A stretch of DNA of 64,000 bases from Massilia sp. IC2-477 (GTDB lineage: Bacteria; Pseudomonadota; Gammaproteobacteria; Burkholderiales; Burkholderiaceae_D): NCBI RefSeq assembly GCF_020707265.1, contig NZ_JAJFEQ010000001.1, positions 248,001 through 312,000 of the forward strand, read 5' to 3'. Positions 27,247-35,347 of the stretch are shown piece by piece. Below the pieces are notes generated by a model. It worked only from the letters and a program-made list of their open reading frames with translations. It was not told where the DNA came from and ran no database searches. A program made the translations under genes and the position numbers. Position 1 is the stretch's first letter; every line of letters begins with the position of its first letter.

Positions 27247-27415
27247 GACGGCTCCTTGCGATAGGTCGGTCGGCACCCCCATGGTCGCGCGCCGGGCGGC
27301 GCGGGCATTGACTGGCGTCAATTGATCTGGATCGAGCCCAAGGCTGGCATCCTCAGCCGCCAACTGGCATCATGGCGGACTGTCTTGCAACGGAAAAAGA
27401 AAAAGGATTGCCCAG

Positions 27416-27697
27416 ATGTCGGAAATTAGCATCGTCCAGGAACATACGCTCAGCCCGGAACAGGCGCGCGCGGCGGCCCAGCAGGTGGCCCAGAAGCTCG
27501 CGGCCGACTACGACCTGGCCTGCAAATGGGATGGCGACATGCTGCGCTTCGAGCGCAGTGGGGTGGAAGGAGCGCTGAGCCTGGAAGGCCAGCGCGCGGC
27601 GCTGCGGATCCGCCTGGGATTCTTCATGAGCGCCTTCGCATCGAGCATCGAAGCCAAGGTGGCGGAGAAGATGCGCAAGGTGTTCGTGCCCGCCTGA
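27416..27697 (+). CDS. Polyhydroxyalkanoic acid system (PHA_gran_rgn) family protein
   Basis: 93 residues with the family pattern IVQEHTLSPEQARAAAQQVAQKLAADYDLACKWDGDMLRFERSGVEGAL and a C-terminal EAKVAEKMRKVF. The family is found with PHA storage genes and is thought to act at granules; the exact role is not established. AAAAGGA lies upstream of the ATG. It is divergent from the metallopeptidase gene and convergent with the acyl-CoA-binding protein gene. Confidence 0.85.
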   Translation: MSEISIVQEHTLSPEQARAAAQQVAQKLAADYDLACKWDGDMLRFERSGVEGALSLEGQRAALRIRLGFFMSAFASSIEAKVAEKMRKVFVPA

Positions 27698-27745
27698 GTC
27701 AGGCGCGGCAATCGCCGGCCGCGCACGGCCGGCGCATCGAAGGAA

Positions 27746-28000
27746 TCAGCCCTTCAGTTCCTCGATCAGGTCGATGTACTGCTGCATCGCGTCTTCCTGC
27801 GAGGTGCCCTTCAGGGCAGCCCAGGCGTCGAACTTGGCGCGGTTGACGAAATCGGTCATGCCCGGACGTTCGCCGGTGGCGTCGCCGCTCGCGCCCTGCT
27901 TGTACAGCGCGTAAATCTTCAGCAAGGTCATGTTGTCCGGGCGTTCCGGCAGATTCTTCGATTCGGCCTGGGCCTGGGCGAACTGTTCCTGCAAGCTCAT
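27746..28000 (-). CDS. Acyl-CoA-binding protein
   Basis: 84 residues, the standard length for ACBP. The ligand-binding pattern is intact (LQEQFAQAQAESKNLPERPDNMTLLKIYALYKQGASGDATGERPGMTDFVNRAKFDAWAALKGTS). It binds acyl-CoA esters in the cytoplasm. Its position beside a PHA-granule protein suggests a link to storage lipid metabolism, but this is inference. Confidence 0.93.
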   Translation of the reverse strand: MSLQEQFAQAQAESKNLPERPDNMTLLKIYALYKQGASGDATGERPGMTDFVNRAKFDAWAALKGTSQEDAMQQYIDLIEELKG

Positions 28001-28118
28001 GAATACTCCTGTGTTGGTTGCGTTGGCAATGTGGTAATGCAGGAGGCGATCTTAGCGCAGGAGGAGGGCGTCCACCGCCAAACGGGGCGAACTTTAGAGG
28101 GGATGCTCGGGGGACGTA

Positions 28119-28219
28119 GCGTGGGCGGGTCTTCCCGCCCACGCGGTGATAGCTGCAGCGTGCTTCGCGAAAATGCTCCGGCTGCTTGAACGCGTGGGCG
28201 GACAAGCCGCCCACCCTAC
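28119..28219. repeat. Two-hairpin interspersed repeat, copy B
   Basis: Hairpin 1 is an 11-bp perfect stem GCGTGGGCGGG (28119-28129) with a TCTT loop. After a ~50-base spacer, hairpin 2 is GTGGGCGG/CCGCCCAC (28194-28214), then CCTAC (28215-28219). It lies between the ACBP gene and the end of the FKBP gene, seven bases from the FKBP stop, and is the same design as copies A and C. Confidence 0.75.
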
Positions 28220-28225
28220 AACACC

Positions 28226-28582
28226 TCAGACTGCGAGCAGTTCGACGTCGAAGATGAGAGTCGCGTTCGGCGGGATCACGCCGCCGGCGCCGCGCGCGCC
28301 GTAGCCGAGGCTGGCCGGGATGGTCAGGCGGCGCTGGCCGCCGACCTTCATGCCCTGCACGCCTTCGTCCCAGCCGCGGATCACGTGGCCGGCGCCCAGC
28401 GCGAACTGGAACGGGTCGTTGCGGTCCTTGCTCGAATCGAACTTGGCGCCCTGGCTGCCGTCGTCGTTGCGCAGCCAGCCGGTGTAGTGAACGGTGACGT
28501 GCTGGCCGGCTTTCGCCTCGGCGCCGCTGCCAACGACGGTGTCTTCGTATTGCAGGCCGGAATCAGTGGTAATGGTGGACAT
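28226..28582 (-). CDS. FKBP-type peptidyl-prolyl cis-trans isomerase
   Basis: 118 residues, one FKBP domain: GQHVTVHYTGWLRNDDGSQGAKFDSSKDRNDPFQFALGAGHVIRGWDEGVQGMKVGGQRRLTIPASLGYGARG...IPPNATLIFDVELLAV. Active-site aromatics (Y, F, W) are present. There is no signal peptide, so it is cytoplasmic, a proline isomerase aiding folding. Confidence 0.97.
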   Translation of the reverse strand: MSTITTDSGLQYEDTVVGSGAEAKAGQHVTVHYTGWLRNDDGSQGAKFDSSKDRNDPFQFALGAGHVIRGWDEGVQGMKVGGQRRLTIPASLGYGARGAGGVIPPNATLIFDVELLAV

Positions 28583-28710
28583 GGTTTTCCCTGTTGTTCA
28601 AGTTGAACGGGGATTGTAGTCCATGCATCGCGGGTGCGCCAAACCGGGTCCGCACGCTTGCGGCTCATCTGCGTAGAATGGCGCTTTCGCCAGCCATAAC
28701 AGGAGCCACG

Positions 28711-29520
28711 ATGAAGGGCATCGGTACCGCTTACCGCCGCGCGCTGCGCGCCCAGTTCACCCGCCGCATGCTGGTGCTCTCCGGCGCGCCCTTGGCACTG
28801 TCGCTGCTGTTGTGGGGCGCCGTCCTGTGGACCGGGCTGCAGCCGCTGCTCGACTGGCTCCAGGGCGTGTTCACCGACTACGGCCTGTTCCAGGCCAGCG
28901 GCAGTACGCTGGGGATGCTGGGCCTGGGCGTGTTCAAGGTGATGGTGGTGCCGCTGCTGGCGATCGCGCTGCTGCTGCCCCTGATGATCGGTTCGGCCCT
29001 GCTGTTCATGGGCGTGATCGCCATGCCCGCGATCGAACGCCACGTCGGCACGACCCAGTACCCGAAGCTGGAAAAGAAGCAGGGCGGATCCTTCCTCGGC
29101 AGCGTCGCCATCAACGTCGGCAGCACCGCCGTGTTCGCGCTGCTGTGGCTGATCGCGCTGCCGCTGTACGCGGTGCCGCCGCTGGCCTGGCTGGTGCAGG
29201 CCTGCCTGTGGGCCTGGGTCACGTCGCGCGTGATGAGCTATGACGCGCTGGCCGCCCACGCCAGTCGGGAAGAGCGGCATGAACTGATGCGGCGCCACCG
29301 CGGCGCGCTGCTGGCGATCGGCCTGGCTTCCGGCCTGGCCGGGGCGCTGCCCGGCATCGCCTGGATGGGCGGGGCGCTGCTGTCGATCGTGCTGTTCCCC
29401 TTCCTGGCCATGCTGTCGCTGTGGCTGTACATCATGATCTTCCTGTTCGCCGGCCTGTGGTTCCAGTACTTCTGCCTGCAGGCGCTGGAAGAGCTGCGCG
29501 CCGGCGCGCCGCAGGCCTGA
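28711..29520 (+). CDS. EI24-domain integral membrane protein
   Basis: 269 residues with about six membrane segments (APLALSLLLWGAVLWTG; VFKVMVVPLLAIALLLPLMIGSALLFMGVIAMPAIE; VFALLWLIALPLYAVPPLAWLVQ; ALLAIGLASGLAGALPGIAWMGGALLSIVLFPFLAMLSLWLYIMIFLFAGLWFQYF). The family includes EI24 and CysZ-type sulphate importers; no sulphur genes adjoin this copy, so a CysZ role is not claimed. CAGGAG lies before the ATG. The molybdopterin-binding gene follows 64 bases on. Confidence 0.85.
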   Translation: MKGIGTAYRRALRAQFTRRMLVLSGAPLALSLLLWGAVLWTGLQPLLDWLQGVFTDYGLFQASGSTLGMLGLGVFKVMVVPLLAIALLLPLMIGSALLFMGVIAMPAIERHVGTTQYPKLEKKQGGSFLGSVAINVGSTAVFALLWLIALPLYAVPPLAWLVQACLWAWVTSRVMSYDALAAHASREERHELMRRHRGALLAIGLASGLAGALPGIAWMGGALLSIVLFPFLAMLSLWLYIMIFLFAGLWFQYFCLQALEELRAGAPQA

Positions 29521-29584
29521 GGCTTCACAGGTATTTGCCTGTCCTGTGGCACACTGGCCTGAACATGAAGAAGGAGAAGCTCAT

Positions 29585-30361
29585 ATGGGATTTGGCCTGA
29601 TCGTCATCGGCGACGAGATCCTGTCCGGCAGGCGCCAGGACAAGCATTTTTCGAAAGTGGTCGAACTGCTCGGCGCGCGCGGCCTGCAGCTGGCCTGGGC
29701 CGAATTCGTGGGCGACGACCCAAGGCGCCTGACGGCGCTGCTGCAGCGCAGCTTCGCGGGCAGCGACATCGTGTTCTCCTGCGGCGGCATCGGCGCCACG
29801 CCGGACGACCACACGCGCCAGTGCGCGGCCGCGGCGCTCGGGCTGCCGCTGGTGCTGCATCCCGAAGGGCGCCTGAACATCGAGGAGCGCATCCGCGAGA
29901 CCGCTGGCCTTGATGCCGACATGAACGCGCCCGAGAACCTGCAGCGCCTCAAGATGGCCGAGTTCCCGCAAGGAGCCGGCCTGGTTCCTAATCCGTACAA
30001 CCGCATTGCCGGCTTCACGGTCGGCGACCACCACTTCGTGCCGGGCTTTCCGGTGATGGCCTGGCCGATGATCGAATGGGTGCTGGACACCCACTACGCC
30101 CACTTATTTCACGCGGCTGTGCACCTGGAGCGCTCCCTGCTCGTTTATGAACAGGGAGAGGCCGACCTCACCCCGATGATGGAGGCGCTGGAGCGCGACT
30201 ATCCCGGCCTGCGGGTGTTCAGCCTGCCGAGCGTGGGCGACGCCCAGACCCGCCGCCACATCGAGCTGGGCGTGAAGGGCGCGCCTGCGCAAGTGGAGCC
30301 GGCCTTCGGGGCGATGCAGGCCGAACTGCAGAGCCGCGGCGCCGAATTCGAGGTGTTGTAG
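29585..30361 (+). CDS. Molybdopterin-binding (MoaB/CinA N-terminal-like) protein
   Basis: 258 residues. The N-terminal MoCF-biosynthesis fold is clear (FGLIVIGDEILSGRRQDKHF; SFAGSDIVFSCGGIGATPDDHTRQ). It lacks the C-terminal CinA deamidase domain. Family members of this kind are annotated as competence/damage-inducible or FAD/molybdopterin-related proteins of uncertain activity. AAGGAG precedes the ATG. Confidence 0.88.
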   Translation: MGFGLIVIGDEILSGRRQDKHFSKVVELLGARGLQLAWAEFVGDDPRRLTALLQRSFAGSDIVFSCGGIGATPDDHTRQCAAAALGLPLVLHPEGRLNIEERIRETAGLDADMNAPENLQRLKMAEFPQGAGLVPNPYNRIAGFTVGDHHFVPGFPVMAWPMIEWVLDTHYAHLFHAAVHLERSLLVYEQGEADLTPMMEALERDYPGLRVFSLPSVGDAQTRRHIELGVKGAPAQVEPAFGAMQAELQSRGAEFEVL

Positions 30362-30619
30362 GACGACATGCCGTCCTGCTAACTCAGCCGTTGTTTTTTT
30401 GCGAAAATACTTCGCGCGCATCAAATTTGTTAAACGGTGTCTCGCGCGTGTCGTATTGATGTGGTGGAATGATACCTGTGGAGGTGCAATCCTGAGTGAG
30501 TTTGCGCCGCGCATTTTTGCAGACTGGCGAGGACCCAACATCACTCGAAAAGGCAGGCAAGGATGGCGGGCAGGTTGGCGGGGATTGAGCACGTATTGAT
30601 TCAAACCGGTTGAGCCATC

Positions 30620-33600
30620 ATGGAAAGTATTCGCCGCAATATGCGGCCAAGTAATTTATTTCAGGTAGTCGGCAGCTGGCTCGGGCGTCCCGCCCAAGCC
30701 ATGGCCGGCACCGCGCCCGTATTCGCATCCGCGGGCGGCAACGACGTTCCCCTGTACGAAGCCTATCCGCATCTGGCGGCAGGCGGCGGTGCCGGCGCGC
30801 CGGACCGGCCGTCCGGCGCGCCCGTGCCGCCGGAACCCGAGGGCGGTCCCGAGCGCACCCCCGAACCGGCGCCGCGCAAGCGCCGTTTCAAGCCCTATTT
30901 CTACCTCGGCCTCCTGATCTTCCTGGTGCTGCTGGGCGCCTGGGGCGCGCTCGAGATGCGCACCTCGCGCCTGCAGGCGATGATCTTCGCCGACATGGCC
31001 AGCGAGCTGACCTACCGCATGGACAAGGGCCCCAGCAACGCGATCCGCTTCCCGGCTGCCAGCCCCTACGACACCCGCCTGGGCTACGCCAGCATGCCGG
31101 CCTACCTGCAGAAACTGCAGTCGCGCGGCTACTTCATCGAGGCACAGGCGCGCATGTCGCCGCAGATGATCGCGATGGCCGACCGCGGCCTGTACGCCAC
31201 CTACCACGAGAAGACCAAGGTCGGCCTCGAGATCCTCGACTGCCGCGCGCAGCCGCTGTTCGCGTCGCGCTTCCCCGAGCGCTTCTATCACAAGTTCGAC
31301 GACGCGCCGCCGCTGCTGGTGCAAAGCCTGCTGTTCATCGAGAACCGCGAACTGCTCGACCCGGCCTACCCGCGCCGCAACCCGGCGGTCGAATGGGACC
31401 GATTCTCGAAAGCGGTGTTCGACAAGACCCTGAGCAGCGTCGGCCTGGGCGGCACCGGCCGCGTGGCGGGCGGCTCCACGCTCGCGACCCAGATCGAGAA
31501 ATACCGCCATTCGGCCGAAGGCCGTACCGGCTCGCTGGGCGACAAGATCATCCAGATGGCCTCGGCCACGCTGCGCGCCTACCAGGACGGCGAAGACACC
31601 ACCAAGGCGCGGCGCCAGATCGTGCTCGACTACCTGAATACCGTGCCGCTGTCGGCCAAGCCGGGCTACGGCGAGGTCAACGGCATCGGCGACGGCATGT
31701 GGGTCTGGTACGGGCGCGACTTCGACAAGACCAGCAAGATGCTGCGCGGCCCGATGGACAGCCAGGAAGCGGTCACCGCCTACAAGGAAGCGCTGTCGCT
31801 GATGATCGCGCAGCGCCGCCCGGCCTATTACCTGGGCGACGGCGAGCATGACCTCGAAACCCTCACCAACAGCCACCTGCGCGTGCTGGCCCAGACCGGG
31901 GTGATCTCGCCGCAGCTGCGCGACGCCGCGCTCAAGGTCCAGCTGCACCCGTCCCAGGCCTCGGGTGTGGCCGCGCCGGGCGCCGACGCCTTTGTGTCGC
32001 GCAAGGCCGCGAATGCGGTGCGCAACCACCTCGGATATCTGGTGGGCGACTCGCGCCTGTACAACGTCGACCGCCTCGACCTGTCGGTGGTCTCGACCCT
32101 CGACGCCGGCGTGCAGCAGGCCGTCACCGCGGCGCTGCGCCAGCTGTCGGACGCCGAACACGCGAAAGAAGCCGGCCTGACCGGCAAGGGCCTGCTCGGC
32201 AACGGCGACCCGGCCCAGGTGGTGTACAGCTTCACCCTGATGGAGCGCGGCGAGCACGTGAACTACCTGCGGGTCCAGACCGACAACTACGACCAGCCGC
32301 TCGACATCAACGAAGGCGCCAAGCTCGACCTGGGTTCGACCGCCAAGCTGCGTACCCTGGTGACCTACCTGGACATCGTCGACCAGCTGCACAAGCGCTA
32401 CGAGCCGATGGACAAGATTGGCCTGATGGGCGTGGAAGTCGATCCGAAAGACCGCATGTCGCAGTGGGCGGTGGAATACTTCCAGCAGCTGCCGGACGGC
32501 GCCGACCGTGGCCTCAAGCCGATGCTGGCCGCCGCGATGGAGCGCAAGTACTCGGCCAACCCGGGCGAAGCCTTCTTCACCGGCGGCGGCCTGCACACCT
32601 TCGGCAACTTCAGCAAGCTGGATAACAGCAAGATCATGACGGTGACCGAAGCGCTGCGCAATTCGACCAACCTCGTGTTCGTGCGCATGATGCGCGACGT
32701 GGTGCGCTACTACATGTTCCAGCTGCCGGGTTCCTCGGCCAAGCTGCTGGCCGACGCCGACGACCCGCGCCGCCAGATGTACCTGGCGCGCTTCGCCGAC
32801 AACGAGGGCAAGGTCTTCATGGCCAAGTTCTGGAACAAGTACAAGGGCAAGACCCCTGCCGAGGTCGAAAGCCTGCTGTTCTCCGGCATCCGCCCGATGG
32901 CCTCGAAGCTGGCTGCCGCGCACCGCACCGTGTTCCCGAAGGCGACGCTGGAGCAGTTCGGCGCCTTCGTCGACAAGGCCCTGCCGGATTCGGTCGACAT
33001 GGATCCGGACCGCATTCCGAAGATGTACGAGATGTACGATCCGAAGAACATGTCGCTGGCCGACCGCGGCTACGTGGCCTCGGTGCACCCCCTCGAACTG
33101 TGGCTGGCGGGCTACCTGATCACCCATCCGAAGGCCGGCTGGACCGAAGTCACCGACGCCAGCGTCAAGGAGCGCCAGGAAGTGTATTCCTGGCTGTTCA
33201 AGACCCACCGCAAGCACGCCCAGGACAAGCGCATCGCCGGCCTGATCGAGGTGGAAGCCTTCCTCAAGATCCACGCGCAGTGGAAGAAGATGGGCTACCC
33301 CTTCGATTCGCTGGTGCCGTCCTACGCCACCACGCTGGGCGCCTCGGCTGACCGTCCGGCCGCGCTGGCCGAGCTGATGGGCATCATCGTCAACGGCGGC
33401 GTGCGCAAGCCCGTGGAGCGCATCGACTCGCTGCACTTCGCCAAGGACACGCCGTACGAGACCCTGGTCAAGCGCAGCAAGGGCGGCGGCAAGGAGCAGG
33501 TCCTGTCGCCTGAAGTCGCCCGTACCGTGGCCGACGCCATCCAGGGCGTGGTCAGCGACGGCACCGCCAAGCGCGTGAAGACCGCCTTCACCCAGTCCGA

Positions 33601-33901
33601 CGGCAGCGTGATCGCCGTTGGCGGCAAGACCGGTACCGGCGACCAGCGCTTCGAGGTGTATGCGCGCGGCGGCCGCGTGATCGAGTCGCGCTACGTGAAC
33701 CGCTCGGCGACCTTTGTCTTCAACATCGGCGAGCGCTACTTCGGCAGCATGACCGCCTATGTGCACGGCCCGCAGGCCGGCAACTACGACTTTACCAGCG
33801 CGCTGCCGGTGCAGCTGCTGGCGAACCTGGCCCCGAGCCTGATGCCGATGATCGAACCGCCTGCGGGCAGCGTGGCCGCCCAGCGTCAGTGCGTGCGTTG
33901 A
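30620..33901 (+). CDS. Large bifunctional penicillin-binding protein (GT51 + transpeptidase)
   Basis: 1093 residues, longer than class A PBPs (about 750-850). A Pro/Gly-rich cytoplasmic tail (residues 40-90) precedes one membrane span near 93-112. The glycosyltransferase-51 domain is divergent: motif 1 reads LLFIENRELLD rather than EDxxFxxHxG, motif 2 is normal (GGSTLATQIEKYRHS, near 283), and YG..NGIG..MWVWYGRDF follows. The transpeptidase has GSTAK (SxxK, near 571), STN (near 681) and KTGTG (near 1002), with long insertions between. It would polymerise and cross-link peptidoglycan; GT activity is uncertain. An upstream 258-base gap holds no supported feature apart from a weak hairpin. Confidence 0.88.
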   Translation: MESIRRNMRPSNLFQVVGSWLGRPAQAMAGTAPVFASAGGNDVPLYEAYPHLAAGGGAGAPDRPSGAPVPPEPEGGPERTPEPAPRKRRFKPYFYLGLLIFLVLLGAWGALEMRTSRLQAMIFADMASELTYRMDKGPSNAIRFPAASPYDTRLGYASMPAYLQKLQSRGYFIEAQARMSPQMIAMADRGLYATYHEKTKVGLEILDCRAQPLFASRFPERFYHKFDDAPPLLVQSLLFIENRELLDPAYPRRNPAVEWDRFSKAVFDKTLSSVGLGGTGRVAGGSTLATQIEKYRHSAEGRTGSLGDKIIQMASATLRAYQDGEDTTKARRQIVLDYLNTVPLSAKPGYGEVNGIGDGMWVWYGRDFDKTSKMLRGPMDSQEAVTAYKEALSLMIAQRRPAYYLGDGEHDLETLTNSHLRVLAQTGVISPQLRDAALKVQLHPSQASGVAAPGADAFVSRKAANAVRNHLGYLVGDSRLYNVDRLDLSVVSTLDAGVQQAVTAALRQLSDAEHAKEAGLTGKGLLGNGDPAQVVYSFTLMERGEHVNYLRVQTDNYDQPLDINEGAKLDLGSTAKLRTLVTYLDIVDQLHKRYEPMDKIGLMGVEVDPKDRMSQWAVEYFQQLPDGADRGLKPMLAAAMERKYSANPGEAFFTGGGLHTFGNFSKLDNSKIMTVTEALRNSTNLVFVRMMRDVVRYYMFQLPGSSAKLLADADDPRRQMYLARFADNEGKVFMAKFWNKYKGKTPAEVESLLFSGIRPMASKLAAAHRTVFPKATLEQFGAFVDKALPDSVDMDPDRIPKMYEMYDPKNMSLADRGYVASVHPLELWLAGYLITHPKAGWTEVTDASVKERQEVYSWLFKTHRKHAQDKRIAGLIEVEAFLKIHAQWKKMGYPFDSLVPSYATTLGASADRPAALAELMGIIVNGGVRKPVERIDSLHFAKDTPYETLVKRSKGGGKEQVLSPEVARTVADAIQGVVSDGTAKRVKTAFTQSDGSVIAVGGKTGTGDQRFEVYARGGRVIESRYVNRSATFVFNIGERYFGSMTAYVHGPQAGNYDFTSALPVQLLANLAPSLMPMIEPPAGSVAAQRQCVR

Positions 33902-33936
33902 AACCCGGCGTTTCGGGTACGGCAGTGCGGCGCGCC

Positions 33937-35289
33937 ATGACGCGGGTGCGCCAGTTCAGCTTCGTGTCCCTGCGCGACCTGCTGGTCGCCAGCGGACCGA
34001 CCCTGCTGGCGGCGATCGCGGTGGCGGTGCTGGCCTACCTCTGGGTCGACCCGGCGCCGCCGCGCCGCCTCAGCATGGCCACCGGCCAGTTCAACAGCGC
34101 CTACCAGGAATTCGGCCGCCAGTACGCCGAACTGCTGGCGCGCGACGACATCACGCTGCAGCTGCAGCCCTCGCTCGGTTCCCACGAAAACCTGCAGCGC
34201 CTGATCGAGGGCCGGGCCGACATCGCCTTCGTGCAGAGCGGCTCGACCAGCGACGGCCAGGCCGCGCGGGCAGGGCTGGTCTCGCTCGGCAGCCTGTTCA
34301 CCGAACCGGTGTGGCTGTTCCTGCGCGAAGAGGCCAAGGTAAGCCACCTGACCGACCTGAAGGGCAAACGCATCAACCTGGGCCCGGAAGGCACCGGCGT
34401 GCCGCGCCTGTTCCGCCAGGTGCTCGATGCCAACGGCGTCGAACCCGCCCAGTTGAAGATCGGCGCGCTGGAAAACACGCCGGCGACGGTGGAACTGCTG
34501 GCCGGCCGCATCGACGGCCTGGTGTTCAGCTCCGCGCCGGAAGCGCCGCTGATCCAGATGCTGCTGCAGACGCCCGGCATCAGGCTGTTCAACTTCACCC
34601 AGGCCGACGCCTACACCCGGCGCCTGCCTTTCCTGACCCACGTGGTGCTGCCGCGCGGGATCGTCGACCTCGGGCGCGACATCCCGTCGCAGGACTACCA
34701 CCTGATCGCGCCCACCGCCACGCTGGTGGCAAGGGAAGACCTGCATCCGGCCCTGGTGGGCCTGCTGGTGAAGTCGGCCGGCGAGATCCACGGCAAGGCC
34801 GGCTGGTTCCAGCAGCAGGGCCAGTTCCCCTCGCCGAAATACACCGAGATCCCGGTGGCGCGCGAGGCCGCGCGCTACTACCGCGACGGCCCGCCCTTCA
34901 TGCAGCGCTACATGCGCTTCTGGCTGGCCAACCTGTTCGAGCGCTTGTGGGTGGTGGCGGTCGCATTGGCGGCGCTCCTGATCCCGCTGTCGAAGATCGT
35001 CCCGCCGATCTACGTGTGGCGCGTGCGTTCGCGCGTGTATCGTTGGTACGGCGAGCTGCGCAAGGTGGAGCAGGAACTGGAAGCGATCGCACCGGAAGAA
35101 CGCGAGGCGGCACGCGAGGGCCTGCTGCACCGCCTCGACGAGATCGAGGAACGGGTCAACCACATCTCGATCCCGCTCGCCTATGCGGAAGAACTGTACC
35201 GCCTGCGCAGCCACATCAACTTCGTGCGCGAGCGGGTGCGCGGCACCATCGACCGCAATGGCTTCGCCACCCCGCCCTTGACGAAGTAG
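33937..35289 (+). CDS. TAXI-family solute-binding protein with extra C-terminal membrane and coiled-coil segment
   Basis: About 450 residues. An N-terminal membrane helix (LLVASGPTLLAAIAVAVLAYLWV) anchors a TAXI-type TRAP solute-binding domain (LSMATGQFNSAYQEFGRQYAELL; QRLIEGRADIAFVQSG; LKGKRINLGPEGTGVPRLFRQVL; ARYYRDGPPFMQRYMRFW). A second helix (WVVAVALAALLIPLSKIVPPIYV) follows, then a ~95-residue charged, coiled-coil-like tail (RVYRWYGELRKVEQELEAIAPEEREAAREGLLHRLDEIEERV). No TRAP permease genes are nearby. The start is uncertain: ATG 33937 was chosen; TTG at 33898 or GTG at 33889 would overlap the PBP stop. Confidence 0.82.
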   Translation: MTRVRQFSFVSLRDLLVASGPTLLAAIAVAVLAYLWVDPAPPRRLSMATGQFNSAYQEFGRQYAELLARDDITLQLQPSLGSHENLQRLIEGRADIAFVQSGSTSDGQAARAGLVSLGSLFTEPVWLFLREEAKVSHLTDLKGKRINLGPEGTGVPRLFRQVLDANGVEPAQLKIGALENTPATVELLAGRIDGLVFSSAPEAPLIQMLLQTPGIRLFNFTQADAYTRRLPFLTHVVLPRGIVDLGRDIPSQDYHLIAPTATLVAREDLHPALVGLLVKSAGEIHGKAGWFQQQGQFPSPKYTEIPVAREAARYYRDGPPFMQRYMRFWLANLFERLWVVAVALAALLIPLSKIVPPIYVWRVRSRVYRWYGELRKVEQELEAIAPEEREAAREGLLHRLDEIEERVNHISIPLAYAEELYRLRSHINFVRERVRGTIDRNGFATPPLTK

Positions 35290-35347
35290 CAAAGGCCGGC
35301 GCAAACGGATTACACTGGCGCTCTTTGTCCGCCATCCGAAGGAAGTC

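Noticed and set aside
28711..29520. CysZ sulphate transporter for the EI24-domain protein
   Set aside because: Only the broad family is supported; no sulphur assimilation genes or CysZ-specific features were seen.
30362..30619. Hairpin AGGAC...GTCCT after the molybdopterin-binding gene as a terminator
   Set aside because: The stem is five bases with an eight-base loop and the T-run lies about 17 bases further on.
30656..33766. 1036-codon open frame opposite the penicillin-binding protein gene
   Set aside because: Histidine/valine/glutamine-rich antisense translation with no motif or RBS; the sense strand carries the catalytic motifs.
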